64,000 nt of DNA. It comes from Novosphingobium sp. Its GTDB lineage: Bacteria; Pseudomonadota; Alphaproteobacteria; Sphingomonadales; Sphingomonadaceae. This document shows positions 29,561-38,653 of this stretch, one piece after another. The stretch's first letter is position 1; each line of letters begins with the position of its first letter. The translations under genes were made by a program, and so were the position numbers. The notes below the pieces were generated by a model. It had not been told where the DNA came from. It worked only from the letters and a program-made list of their open reading frames with translations, and did not search any database. The DNA lies in contig JAGHZR010000008.1 of NCBI GenBank assembly GCA_017745295.1, forward strand, positions 1-64,000, given 5' to 3'.

Positions 29561-30202
29561 TCAGCCGCCTGCGAGATCGTCGCCCAGGCCCACCTGCTTG
29601 CCGCGCGTGATATAGACCTTGTCGCCGATCTTCGTCGTACCGAACAGCTTGGCGGCGAAGTCCACCGGCATGCCCACGCAGCCGTGGCTGGCGTAGCCCA
29701 ATGCGACGTCCGAGCCGTGCAGGGTGATGCCGTCGTTGGTCAGCCGCTGCATGTAGGGCATCGGCGCGCCGGTATAGATGTTGGAGACGTGGTCCTTGTC
29801 CTTCTCGGTGATCGGGAAGACGCCGAGCGGGGTGGGCGTGTCCCCGGTGCCGAGCAGCACCGCGCTCGTGCCGATCTCGTAGCCGCCCCGGAACACCGAG
29901 ATCACCCGCGCGTCGAGATCGACGGTCATCACGATCGGCCCGGCGGGGACGTTGGCCTCGTCCCAGTGCCATTCGCCGTACTTGATCGCGCCCTCGATCG
30001 GCAGGATGCGCTTGATGACGAACGGTTCGTCCTTGGGCGGCACGGAAGGCTTGGGGGAGGGCTGGGGGGCGGGCTTTATGGGGATTGCTGCGGCGATCCG
30101 GTGCGGGACCGGCGCGGCGGGTTTCGAGGAGGACAGCGCGAAGACGCCGACGATCACGGCAATCGCGAGTACACCGGAGGCGAGCAGGAGGCGGGCGTTC
30201 AC
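29561..30202 (-). CDS. L,D-transpeptidase (YkuD domain)
   Basis: Cell-wall cross-linking or lipoprotein-anchoring enzyme (213 aa). An N-terminal membrane anchor or uncleaved signal (residues 4-25) and a Pro/Lys-rich linker precede the YkuD domain. The catalytic motif is complete: LHGSDVALGYASHGCVGMP, with His and the Ser-His-Gly-Cys nucleophile. It acts in the periplasm on meso-DAP containing stems, consistent with the DNPR-type MurE encoded later in the window. Confidence 0.9.
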   Translation of the reverse strand: MNARLLLASGVLAIAVIVGVFALSSSKPAAPVPHRIAAAIPIKPAPQPSPKPSVPPKDEPFVIKRILPIEGAIKYGEWHWDEANVPAGPIVMTVDLDARVISVFRGGYEIGTSAVLLGTGDTPTPLGVFPITEKDKDHVSNIYTGAPMPYMQRLTNDGITLHGSDVALGYASHGCVGMPVDFAAKLFGTTKIGDKVYITRGKQVGLGDDLAGG

Positions 30203-30366
30203 GGGAAGAGATGTCCTGTCGGTTCGGCGGCTTTCACGCGGCCATCATCGCGCAAGGTCGCCGCGATTGCCAGTCCGTCGCCAGCGCTGTCCCGAGAGGG
30301 GACTGGCTGGGGGTGAAAGTTAATGCTGAGTGGGCAGGCGCGCCTGATCGTTCGATCAAAACACCT

Positions 30367-30461
30367 CGTCATCCCCGCGAAGGCGGGGATCCCGCTTCTT
30401 CCTGCGGCATAGCGAAAGGTCGGAAAAAGGCAGCGGGGTCCCCGCCTTCGCGGGGACGACG
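30367..30461. repeat. REP-like inverted pair (CCCCGCGAAGGCGGGG family)
   Basis: Arms at 30367-30396 (CGTCATCCCCGCGAAGGCGG continuing GGATCCCGCT) and 30432-30461 are complementary with two mismatches; each also contains the small palindrome CCCCGCGAAGGCGGGG. The pair lies in the 284-bp gap between the L,D-transpeptidase gene start and the 3' end of the TetR gene. Nothing else is recognised in that gap. Confidence 0.88.
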
Positions 30462-30486
30462 AAATGTTCGTCGTTGGTTTGGGGCT

Positions 30487-31143
30487 TTAACTCTCATCGC
30501 CATCCCGCGCGGCGATGCCTTCGCGCAGGATCGAGTTCGCCAGCTCGGCAAGCCCCTCCGGCGTGCCCTCGTTCGACCAGACCGCATAGCGCAGGCCGAG
30601 AAACACGTTCATCCCCATGATCGCCCAGGCATGGGCCTCGCCCAACCCCTCGCGCAGCTCGCCCTTGCGGGTGCCCTCGGCGAGGCGCTCGCGGATGCGG
30701 CGGGCGGTCGATTCGTAGTGGAGGCGGAAGGCGGCGGGATCGACGAACTCGCTCTCGTCGATGATGCGGTAGATTTCCTTGTGCTCGCGGGCGAAGCGCA
30801 GGAAGGCGGTGAGGGCGGCCTGCTCGGTTTCGAGCGCGGGAAGCGGCTCGCGCAGCGCTTCCCGCGCTGCCTGCTTCACTTTGCCGGAGAGGTCGTCCAC
30901 CAGCGCGCGGAAGATTTCGTCCTTGGAATCGAAGTAGGTATAGAAGCTGCCGAGTGCGGTTCCGGCGCGCCGGGTGATCCCGGTTATCGAGGCTTCGTGA
31001 AAGCCGTTCTCGCCGAATTCGACGGCGGCGGCATCCAGCAGCTTGCGCAAGGTGCGCCGTCCGCGTTCCGTGCGCGGAACTTTGGCTGAAATCGCCGGTT
31101 CCCGCGAGTCTTCCCGATCCTGAGGCGCTTTATCTGTGGTCAC
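30487..31143 (-). CDS. TetR family transcriptional regulator
   Basis: Repressor-type regulator of 218 residues from a GTG at 31143; the longer ORF-track start would reach into the TonB receptor gene. The TetR helix-turn-helix is FGENGFHEASITGITRRAGTALGSFYTYF and the rest is a helical ligand domain with a C-terminal segment WAIMGMNVFLGLRYAVW typical of fatty-acid/acyl-CoA-sensing members. It is divergent from the TonB receptor, its most likely target. Confidence 0.87.
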   Translation of the reverse strand: MTTDKAPQDREDSREPAISAKVPRTERGRRTLRKLLDAAAVEFGENGFHEASITGITRRAGTALGSFYTYFDSKDEIFRALVDDLSGKVKQAAREALREPLPALETEQAALTAFLRFAREHKEIYRIIDESEFVDPAAFRLHYESTARRIRERLAEGTRKGELREGLGEAHAWAIMGMNVFLGLRYAVWSNEGTPEGLAELANSILREGIAARDGDES

Positions 31144-31177
31144 AAAGTCACAGCTAGACCCGGATCGCTGCCATGGC

Positions 31178-31202
31178 AAACCTTCAATATTGAAAGGTGG
31201 TT
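31178..31202. promoter_or_regulatory. palindrome in the TetR / TonB receptor spacer
   Basis: The spacer contains the perfect 12-bp palindrome TTCAATATTGAA inside ACCTTCAATATTGAAAGGT, 55 bp before the receptor start, and a looser dyad CTGTGGTCACAAAGTCACAG overlapping the TetR start. Either could be the TetR operator; this is inference from position and symmetry. Confidence 0.4.
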
Positions 31203-31256
31203 CATGTTTCGATATCGAGAGAGCAACACCAGCAGAGTGTGATGGGAGTTTCAGCG

Positions 31257-33626
31257 ATGCAGAAGGGGCGTTTTCGCAGCATGGGGATCGGCGGGGGGGC
31301 AAGCTGCCTTGCGCTGGCCATGGGCCTTGGCTTTGCCGCACCGGCTCTGGCGCAGGACGCCGAGCAGCCAGCCGCCACGAATGACGTGAGCACCGGCGAG
31401 ATCGTCGTCACCGCCCGCCGCCGCGAGGAACGCCTGGTCGACGTGCCGATCGCCGTCACCAGCTTCAGCGGCGAGCAGCTTGCCAAGTCCGGCGCGCTCG
31501 ACATCACCGATATCGCCCAGTCCACCCCCAACGTGACGCTGGAAGTCTCGCGCGGGACCAATTCCACGCTCTCCGCCTTCATTCGTGGCATCGGCCAACA
31601 GGACCCGGTCTCCGGCTTCGAGCAGGGCGTCGGCATCTACCTCGACGACGTCTACCTCAACCGCCCGCAGGCTGCCGTGCTCGACATCTACGACGTCGAG
31701 CGCATCGAAGTGCTGCGCGGGCCGCAGGGCACGCTCTATGGCCGCAACACCATCGGCGGCGCGGTGAAGTACGTGACGCGCGAATTGCCCGACCACTTCT
31801 CGCTCAAGCTGCGCGGCACTTACGGGACTTACGACCAGGCCGACGGCGTGCTGACCGTCTCGACCCCGATCAACGACATCGTGCGCGTCGGCGGTTCGGT
31901 GGCGCGCCTGTCGCGCGGGGGCTTCGGCAAGAACCTGACGACCGGCGAGGACAACTACAACAAGGACATCTGGGCCGGGCGCGGCACCGTGGAAATCGGC
32001 GGCAAGGGCCAGCCGGTGCTGATCCGCATCTCGGGCGACTATACGCGGGACAAGTCGAATTCGCGTGGCGGTCACCGCCTGATCCCCGGCATGGTCTCGG
32101 GCACGCCGGTGCTGGACGACGTGTTCGACAGCCAGGGCGGCCTCGACGATCCCCGGCAGGACGTGAAGGCCTATGGCTTTGCGATCAATGCCAGCGCCGA
32201 ACTCAGCGACGCCCTGACGTTCCGTTCGATCAGCGCCTGGCGCAAGGACAAGAGCGCCTCGCCGATCGACTTCGACGCGCTGCCCGCCGTCGATGTCGAC
32301 GTTCCGGCCTATTACAACAACGAGCAGGTCAGCCAGGAATTCCAGCTGCTCTACGATAACGGCAGCTGGTTCCAGGGCATGGTCGGCGCCTATTATCTCG
32401 GCGCCAAGGCGGACACGGCCTTCGACGTGCGCCTCTTCACCACCGTCAATGGCCTGACCGCCTATACCCAGGCCGATGTCGATACCAGCACCTGGGCGGT
32501 CTTCGGCGACTTCACTTTCGACTTCACCGACCAGCTCAGCCTCGCGGTCGGCGGGCGTTATACCTGGGACGAGCGCAAGGCCGAGATCCTGCGCCAGAAC
32601 TACCTCGGCGGCGGTTCGCCGGTGTTCGGCGGGCTCGGCGTGCCGTTCGGGGCGCCGAGCACCGATTTCTCCGGCAAGGCGGTATTCAAGAAGTTCACCC
32701 CGCGCGCCTCGCTCAGCTTCAAGCCGACGCCGGACCACAATCTTTACGCCAGCTTCTCACAGGGCTTCAAGGGCGGCGGCTTCGACCCGCGCGGCGTCGG
32801 CGTGAACGCCCCGGCGGCGACGCCTGGCCGTCCTACCGACGCCGAAGTCAGCGACTATCTGAGCTTCAAGCCGGAATCGGTGGACAGCTACGAAGTCGGC
32901 TACAAGGGCAATCTGTTCGGCGGCGGTCTCTACGTGGCGTTGGCCGCGTTCCACATGGACTACAAGGACGTGCAGATCCCCGGCTCGGCAGGCTGCACGG
33001 TGAACGGGTTGCCGACCTTCTGCGGCGTCATCACCAATGCCGGCAAAGTGAAGATCGACGGTATCGAGTTCGAGGCCAATGCCCGCCTTGGCCAGAACCT
33101 CGCGGCTGCGGGAGACCGCCTGAACCTCTCCGGCTCGCTCGGCTACATCAACGCCCGCTACAAGGAATATATCACCCAGGTGCCGGGCCAGGGCCCTATC
33201 GACGTGGCCGATTTCCGCAAGGTCCAGAACACCCCGAAGTGGAACGGCAGCGCGACCCTGGCCTATACCGCGCCGGTGGGCGAGGGCGACGTCTCGTTCA
33301 ACACCACGGTCTCCTACCGCGGCAAGACCTACCAGTTCGAGGTCCCGAACCCCTATATCGACCAGAAGGGCTATGCCCTGCTCGACGCCAGCCTCGTCTA
33401 TACCGCGCCGGGCGGGCGCTGGAGCCTGGGCGTCCACGGCAAGAACATCCTCGACAAGGAATACAAGACCTCGGGCTATACCTTCATCGGCGCCGACCCG
33501 GTGACCGGGGCGATCCTGCGCAATGGAAGCGGCGGGCTGATCCCGACGCTCGGCCGCGAGGGCACGCTGACCGCGTTCTACGGCAATCCGCGCCAGGTCT
33601 TCGTTACCGGGACGCTGGAATTCTGA
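31257..33626 (+). CDS. TonB-dependent outer membrane receptor
   Basis: Outer-membrane active-transport receptor (789 aa from the ATG at 31257, which has GGGAG 8 bp upstream; the ORF track begins at an upstream GTG). A signal peptide ends ALAQDAE, followed by a TonB-box-like EIVVTARRREE, a plug domain (FIRGIGQQDPVSGFEQG, DVERIEVLRGPQGTLYGRN) and a 22-strand barrel ending in phenylalanine (TGTLEF). The closest pattern is the sphingomonad family of receptors for unknown organic substrates. It is followed by a hydrolase and an MFS transporter, suggesting uptake plus processing of one compound. Confidence 0.94.
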   Translation: MQKGRFRSMGIGGGASCLALAMGLGFAAPALAQDAEQPAATNDVSTGEIVVTARRREERLVDVPIAVTSFSGEQLAKSGALDITDIAQSTPNVTLEVSRGTNSTLSAFIRGIGQQDPVSGFEQGVGIYLDDVYLNRPQAAVLDIYDVERIEVLRGPQGTLYGRNTIGGAVKYVTRELPDHFSLKLRGTYGTYDQADGVLTVSTPINDIVRVGGSVARLSRGGFGKNLTTGEDNYNKDIWAGRGTVEIGGKGQPVLIRISGDYTRDKSNSRGGHRLIPGMVSGTPVLDDVFDSQGGLDDPRQDVKAYGFAINASAELSDALTFRSISAWRKDKSASPIDFDALPAVDVDVPAYYNNEQVSQEFQLLYDNGSWFQGMVGAYYLGAKADTAFDVRLFTTVNGLTAYTQADVDTSTWAVFGDFTFDFTDQLSLAVGGRYTWDERKAEILRQNYLGGGSPVFGGLGVPFGAPSTDFSGKAVFKKFTPRASLSFKPTPDHNLYASFSQGFKGGGFDPRGVGVNAPAATPGRPTDAEVSDYLSFKPESVDSYEVGYKGNLFGGGLYVALAAFHMDYKDVQIPGSAGCTVNGLPTFCGVITNAGKVKIDGIEFEANARLGQNLAAAGDRLNLSGSLGYINARYKEYITQVPGQGPIDVADFRKVQNTPKWNGSATLAYTAPVGEGDVSFNTTVSYRGKTYQFEVPNPYIDQKGYALLDASLVYTAPGGRWSLGVHGKNILDKEYKTSGYTFIGADPVTGAILRNGSGGLIPTLGREGTLTAFYGNPRQVFVTGTLEF

Positions 33627-33637
33627 TCACGCAGGAT

Positions 33638-33664
33638 GGGCCTCACCGGGGGAAGGTGAGGCCC
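33638..33664 (+). terminator. hairpin after the TonB receptor gene
   Basis: A perfect 10-bp stem GGGCCTCACC / GGTGAGGCCC with a 7-nt loop lies 12 bp after the receptor stop. There is no T-run, so it may be a weak or Rho-assisted terminator, or a stabiliser separating the receptor message from the downstream hydrolase. Confidence 0.55.
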
Positions 33665-33695
33665 GTCATCCGGTCTCCTGCGGGCCGAAAGGACA

Positions 33696-34586
33696 ATGCT
33701 CGCCATGGAATATCGCCTCCATCGCTACCGCAGCGCCTGCGGGAGGCTCGATCTCGTCGCCCGCGACTATCCGGCGGGAGAAGCAGGGGCGCCGGCCCTG
33801 CTGATGATGCACGGCCTCACCCGCAATTCCGCCGACTTCGAGCCGCTCGCGGCGCATCTGGCGGGGCGCTACCGGCTCATCGTGCCGGACCAGCGCGGGC
33901 GGGGACTGTCCGAATGGGACCCGGACCCGGTACAGTACCGACCCGACGTCTACGCGCAGGACATGCTGGCGCTGCTGGACGGCCTCGGCATTGCCCGGGC
34001 CTGCCTGATCGGCACCTCGATGGGCGGGTTGATGGCCATGGTGATGAATGCGCTGAGGCCAGACCTCGCCAGCGGCTTCGTGTTCAACGACATCGGCCCG
34101 GTGCTCGATCCCGCCGGTCTGGCGCGCATCCAAGGCTATGTCGGGCCGGGTGCGGTCATGGCCTCGTGGCGGGAGGCGGCGGCGCGGTGCCGGGCGGTCA
34201 ACGCGGCGGCCTTTCCGGATTTCGGCGAGGCCGACTGGCTGGGCTTTGCGCGGCGCACGTGCCGGGCGAACGCGGACGGCACCCTGTCCTTCGCCTACGA
34301 TCCGGCCATCGCGAAAAGCATTTCCGGTGATGCGCCGCAGACGGTGCCGCTCGATCTCTGGCCCTTGTGGGACCTTCTGGACGCGGCGCCGGTGCTGGTC
34401 GTGCGCGGGGCGCTGTCCGACCTCCTCTCCGCCGAAACGGTGCGGGAGATGGAGCGGCGCCATGCCGGCGTCTTCTCGGCGGTGGAGGTTCCCCGCGTGG
34501 GCCATGCGCCGATCCTCGACGAATTGCCCGCCGTGGCGGCGATTTCCGCCTTCCTGAAAGAGCATATGCCGCTATCCCGGACCTGA
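33696..34586 (+). CDS. alpha/beta hydrolase
   Basis: Serine hydrolase of 296 residues with a standard alpha/beta fold: oxyanion motif LMMHGLTRNSADF, nucleophile elbow LIGTSMGGLMA, acid-residue region VLVVRGALSDLLS and the catalytic His in VGHAPILDE. The substrate is unknown; an ester taken up by the adjacent TonB receptor is plausible. Starts at 33696 or 33705 are both possible. Its stop codon lies within a half-copy of the GTCCCGGAC-type palindrome (34574-34592), so the extreme C-terminus is repeat-derived. Confidence 0.86.
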   Translation: MLAMEYRLHRYRSACGRLDLVARDYPAGEAGAPALLMMHGLTRNSADFEPLAAHLAGRYRLIVPDQRGRGLSEWDPDPVQYRPDVYAQDMLALLDGLGIARACLIGTSMGGLMAMVMNALRPDLASGFVFNDIGPVLDPAGLARIQGYVGPGAVMASWREAAARCRAVNAAAFPDFGEADWLGFARRTCRANADGTLSFAYDPAIAKSISGDAPQTVPLDLWPLWDLLDAAPVLVVRGALSDLLSAETVREMERRHAGVFSAVEVPRVGHAPILDELPAVAAISAFLKEHMPLSRT

Positions 34587-34614
34587 TCCGGGGCGACGAA
34601 ACGGGGCGAATGGA

Positions 34615-35874
34615 ATGCGTGACGAAAAAGTGGCCGGTTCGAGATCGCCCCGGCTGGTGCTGGCGATGCTGCTGCTGGTCTATATCTTCAACTTCGTGGA
34701 CCGCCAGATCCTCGCGATCCTGGCCGCGCCGATCCAGCAGGAACTGAGCCTCGACGATGCGCAGATGGGCATGCTGGGCGGGCTGGCCTTCGCGATGCTC
34801 TATTCGACGCTCGGCGTGCCGCTGGCCTGGCTGGCCGACCGCACCAGCCGCTCCTGGGTCATCACCGGTTCGCTGGTGGTCTGGAGCCTGTTCACCGCGC
34901 TCTGCGGCGCGGCCACCGGGTTCTGGGACATCTTCCTCGCCCGGCTCGGCGTCGGGGTGGGGGAGGCGGGCGGCGTCGCCCCGTCCTATGCGGTGATCGG
35001 CGACCACTTCCCCAGCGAGCGGCGGGCCTTTGCGCTATCGGTCTATTCGCTGGGCATTCCGCTCGGTTCGGCGGCGGGCGTGCTGGCGGGCGGCTATGTC
35101 GCGGCGCGGGTGGACTGGCGCGCGGCCTTCGTCGCCGTGGGCCTCGCCGGACTGCTGATCGCGCCGCTGTTCAAGCTGGTGGTCAAGGACAAACCCCGCC
35201 CCGTAACGACAACGCCCACGATCCGCTTCGGCGAAGTCGCGGCGCTGCTCGCCCGCAAGCGCGCGTTCTGGTTGCTCAGCTTCGGCGCCGCCTCCAGTTC
35301 GATGCTGGGCTATGGCCTCGCCTTCTGGCTGCCGAGCCTGCTCCAGCGCAGCTTCAGGCTCGATCTGGTCGAGACGTCGTGGTTCATCGGCGCGGTGCTG
35401 ATGATCGGCGGGACCGTGGGCGTGCTGATGGGCGGGCTGCTGGCCGACCGCCTCGGCAAGGCCGACCGCGCCTGGTACGGCCGGGTTCCGGCGATGGCCT
35501 ATGTCGTGGCCGTGCCGCTCTTCGCGGGCGGAATCTGGACTTCCAGTGTGCCGCTCGCGTTCCTGCTGTTCCTGGTGCCGCAGGCGCTGGCCTATGTCTG
35601 GCTGGGACCGGTGACGAGCGCGGTCCAGCACCTCGTCGAACCGCCCGCGCGGGCGACGGCTTCGGCGCTGTTCCTGCTCATCAACAACCTGATCGGCCTC
35701 GGCGGCGGTATCTATGCGCTCGGCGCGTTGTCGAAGGCGCTGGCCCCGGTCTATGGCGCGGAATCGTTGCGCTACTCGATGCTGATCGGACTGGCGCTCT
35801 ATCTGTTGGCCGCGCTGCTGATGAGCCTTGCCGGTCCCGCCCTGCGCCGCGAATGGGTCGCGGAGAGATCCTAG
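34615..35874 (+). CDS. MFS transporter
   Basis: Major facilitator of 419 residues with 12 predicted helices. Signatures include YIFNFVDRQILAILAAPI in helix 1, LADRTSRSWVITGS after helix 2 and GVGVGEAGGVAPSYAVIGDHFP, the pattern of the spinster-like/hexuronate-type transporters abundant in sphingomonads. It lies 28 bp behind the alpha/beta hydrolase and is probably co-transcribed. The substrate cannot be read from the sequence. Confidence 0.88.
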   Translation: MRDEKVAGSRSPRLVLAMLLLVYIFNFVDRQILAILAAPIQQELSLDDAQMGMLGGLAFAMLYSTLGVPLAWLADRTSRSWVITGSLVVWSLFTALCGAATGFWDIFLARLGVGVGEAGGVAPSYAVIGDHFPSERRAFALSVYSLGIPLGSAAGVLAGGYVAARVDWRAAFVAVGLAGLLIAPLFKLVVKDKPRPVTTTPTIRFGEVAALLARKRAFWLLSFGAASSSMLGYGLAFWLPSLLQRSFRLDLVETSWFIGAVLMIGGTVGVLMGGLLADRLGKADRAWYGRVPAMAYVVAVPLFAGGIWTSSVPLAFLLFLVPQALAYVWLGPVTSAVQHLVEPPARATASALFLLINNLIGLGGGIYALGALSKALAPVYGAESLRYSMLIGLALYLLAALLMSLAGPALRREWVAERS

Positions 35875-35942
35875 CCGTCCCAACGGCCAACGTCCTCGTC
35901 ATTGCGAGCGATGGGCTAATCAGGGAGATATTGCGCCGCTCC

Positions 35943-35990
35943 CGGCAATTGCCGATAGGAGGTGTCTGAACCATCAGACACTTCCGGAGG
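35943..35990 (+). promoter_or_regulatory. palindrome and strong hairpin before the purine permease
   Basis: A perfect palindrome CGGCAATTGCCG (35943-35954) is followed at once by a 12-bp hairpin, GGAGGTGTCTGA-ACCA-TCAGACACTTCC (35958-35985, one G-T wobble), and then GGAGG at 35986. The hairpin ends 18 bp before the permease ATG, so it could expose or mask the ribosome site, or serve as a protein-binding site. No known riboswitch consensus was recognised by eye. Confidence 0.5.
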
Positions 35991-36003
35991 CTTCCAGGAC
36001 GCC

Positions 36004-37353
36004 ATGCCGAGCCAGACCGAGACCCGGCCGACAGGCCTGCTGGAACGCCGCTTCGCGCTGAGTGCACGCGGCACCGATGCCCGCACCGAAGTCCTCGCGG
36101 GCGCGACGACCTTCCTGACGATGGCCTATATCGTGCTGGTGAACCCGGCGATTCTCGGTGCGGCGGGCATGCCGGTGGCCTCGGTGGCGGCGGCGACCTG
36201 CTTCGCGGCCGCGTTTGCCTCGATCCTCATGGGTCTCGTCGCCAATACCCCGCTGGCACTGGCGCCGGGCATGGGACTCAACGCCTATTTCAGCTTCACC
36301 GTCGTCCAGCAGATGGGTGTGCCCTGGCCGGTCGCGCTGGGCTGCGTGTTCCTCTCCGGCGTGGCCTTTCTGGCGCTGACGGTAACCGGCGTGCGGCAGC
36401 TGATCATCTCCTCGATCCCGCAATATCTCTTCGCGGCGGTGGCGGGCGGGATCGGCCTGTTCATCGGTTTCGTGGGTCTCAAGAGCGCGGGCATCGTCGT
36501 GGCCGATCCGGCCACTTTCGTCGCACTGGGCAACTTGAAGGCCCCCGGTGCCGTCTTGGCGCTGTTCGGGCTGGTGCTGATCGGCGCGCTTTCCGTGTGG
36601 AACGTGCGCGGGGCGATGCTGATCGGCATCCTCGCCACGACCGCGCTGGGCTGGCTCTGCGGTCTCGTCACGGTTCATCCCGAGCCTTACTCGCTGGAGG
36701 CCCTGACCGGCACCGCCTTCAAGCTGGACCTTGCGGGCGTGTTCGGGCTTTCCGGCAGTCACGGTCTCGGCCTGTTCGAGATTCTCTTCGTGTTCCTGTT
36801 CGTCGACCTGTTCGACAATATCGGCACGCTCGTCGCCGTCACCAAGCGGGCCGGGCTGATCGACCGCGACGGGAAAATCCCGCGCCTCAACCGCATTCTC
36901 GTGACCGACGCCGCCGCCACCATCGTCGGCTCGATGGCGGGCACCAGCACGGTGACGAGCTATGTCGAGAGCGCGGCGGGCGTGCAGGCGGGCGGGCGCA
37001 CCGGCCTGACCGCGGTGGTGACCGGCCTGCTGTTCCTCGCCACCCTGTTCGTCGCGCCCTATGCCCAGATCATTCCGCTGGCGGCGACGGCTCCGGCGCT
37101 GATCGTCGTCGGCGGCCTCATGCTGCTGCCGCTGACCGAAGTGCAATGGGAAGACCCGCTGGCGGCGATCCCCGCCTTCCTGACCGTGGCGATGATCCCC
37201 TTCACCTTCTCGATCGCCAACGGCCTCGCTTTCGGGATCACCGCCCATGCCCTGCTCAAGCTGGTACGCGGCACGATCGAGCGGAAGGACTGGTTCCTGC
37301 TGGTCCTAGCGCTGGTCTTCGTCGCGCGCTTCGTCTGGCTGGCGGGCGGTTGA
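36004..37353 (+). CDS. NCS2 family purine base permease
   Basis: Proton-coupled nucleobase transporter of the AzgA/GhxP-PbuG branch (449 aa from the ATG at 36004; the ORF track starts at a GTG inside the upstream hairpin). Typical segments are TFLTMAYIVLVNPAIL in helix 1, APGMGLNAYFSFTVV, FVFLFVDLFDNIGTLVAV with the substrate-site Glu/Asp region, and GTSTVTSYVESAAGVQAGGRTG. It heads a rightward operon with guanine and adenine deaminases, so guanine, hypoxanthine or adenine are the likely substrates. Confidence 0.93.
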   Translation: MPSQTETRPTGLLERRFALSARGTDARTEVLAGATTFLTMAYIVLVNPAILGAAGMPVASVAAATCFAAAFASILMGLVANTPLALAPGMGLNAYFSFTVVQQMGVPWPVALGCVFLSGVAFLALTVTGVRQLIISSIPQYLFAAVAGGIGLFIGFVGLKSAGIVVADPATFVALGNLKAPGAVLALFGLVLIGALSVWNVRGAMLIGILATTALGWLCGLVTVHPEPYSLEALTGTAFKLDLAGVFGLSGSHGLGLFEILFVFLFVDLFDNIGTLVAVTKRAGLIDRDGKIPRLNRILVTDAAATIVGSMAGTSTVTSYVESAAGVQAGGRTGLTAVVTGLLFLATLFVAPYAQIIPLAATAPALIVVGGLMLLPLTEVQWEDPLAAIPAFLTVAMIPFTFSIANGLAFGITAHALLKLVRGTIERKDWFLLVLALVFVARFVWLAGG

Positions 37354-37366
37354 GGGACAGGCCCGC

Positions 37367-38653
37367 ATGATCCACGCCTTCCGCGCCGAATTGCTCTCCG
37401 TTTCCCGCGATCCCACCGACGATCCCGATGCCGTGCGCCACGAACCGGACGGGCTGCTCGTCATCGAGGACGGCCTGGTTATCGCGCGCGGGGCCTATAC
37501 CGAACTCTCCGGACGGTTTTCCGATATCCCGGTGGAAGTGCTGCCCGGTCTCGTCGTCCCCGGCTTCGTCGATGCCCATGTCCACTACCCCCAGACCGAC
37601 CGCATCGCCGCCCACGGCGAACAATTGCTCGACTGGCTGGAGCGGCACATCTTCCCCGCCGAGAAAGCCTTCGCCGACAAAGCCCACGCCGATACGGTGG
37701 CGGCGTTCTTCCTCGACGAGCTGCTGAGGAACGGCACCACCAGCGCACTCGTCTTCCCGACCGTCCACGAACAATCGGTGGACGCCCTGTTCGAGGCGGC
37801 GCTGGCGCGGGACATGCGGGTGATCTCCGGCAAAGTGCTGATGGACCTCGGTCCGGAAGGGCTGAACGACACCCCGGCCTCGGGCCGTGCCGCAAGCGAG
37901 GCGCTGATCCGCCGTTGGCACGGTCGCGGCAGGCTCGGCTATGCGGTGACGCCGCGTTTCGCGCTCGCCTCGTCGGATGCGCAACTGGCGGATGCCGGGG
38001 CGCTGCTGGCCGCGCATCCGGACGTGCTGATGCACACCCACCTCGCCGAAAACCGCCGCGAATGCGCCGCCGTGGCCGAGCGTTTCCCCGAGGCGGCGGA
38101 CTATCTCGACGTCTACGACCGCTTCGGCCTCGTCACCCCCCGCTCGGTCTTCGCGCACGGTATCCATCTGCCCGACCGCACCTGCCAGCGCCTGCATGAA
38201 ACCGGAGCCGGGATCGCGGTCTGCCCTGGTTCCAACTTCTTCCTCGGCTCCGGCTGCTTCGATTTCGCGCAGGCCCAGCGCCATGGCCTGCGCCTCGGCC
38301 TCGGCACCGATGTCGGGGCGGGGACGACGTTCTCGCTGCTGCACACCCAAGGCCTCGCCTACCAGGCCGCGCAGCTGAAGGAACTGGCGCTCGATCCCTT
38401 CCGCGCGCTCTGGCTGGCGACCGCAGGCAGCGCCGACCTCCTCCACATCGGCGACCGGGTAGGCCGCCTCGAACCGGGGCAGGAGGCCGATTTCGTGGTA
38501 CTCGATACCGCCGCCACGCCGCTCCTCGCACGCCGCACCCGCGACACCGACCTTGCGCAGCGCCTCTTCGCGTTGCAGGTGCTGGGCGACGACCGCGCCG
38601 CGATGCGCACTTATCTGCTGGGCCGATGCGCCTGGAACAGGAACAAGCCATGA
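37367..38653 (+). CDS. guaD: guanine deaminase
   Basis: Zinc amidohydrolase (428 aa) converting guanine to xanthine and ammonia. Metal and catalytic residues are visible in PGFVDAHVHYPQTD, LMHTHLAEN, SVFAHGIHL and LGLGTDVGAGTTFSLL; CPGSNFFLGSG is typical of GuaD. It lies 13 bp behind the permease and its stop overlaps the start of the next deaminase (ATGA). Confidence 0.95.
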   Translation: MIHAFRAELLSVSRDPTDDPDAVRHEPDGLLVIEDGLVIARGAYTELSGRFSDIPVEVLPGLVVPGFVDAHVHYPQTDRIAAHGEQLLDWLERHIFPAEKAFADKAHADTVAAFFLDELLRNGTTSALVFPTVHEQSVDALFEAALARDMRVISGKVLMDLGPEGLNDTPASGRAASEALIRRWHGRGRLGYAVTPRFALASSDAQLADAGALLAAHPDVLMHTHLAENRRECAAVAERFPEAADYLDVYDRFGLVTPRSVFAHGIHLPDRTCQRLHETGAGIAVCPGSNFFLGSGCFDFAQAQRHGLRLGLGTDVGAGTTFSLLHTQGLAYQAAQLKELALDPFRALWLATAGSADLLHIGDRVGRLEPGQEADFVVLDTAATPLLARRTRDTDLAQRLFALQVLGDDRAAMRTYLLGRCAWNRNKP

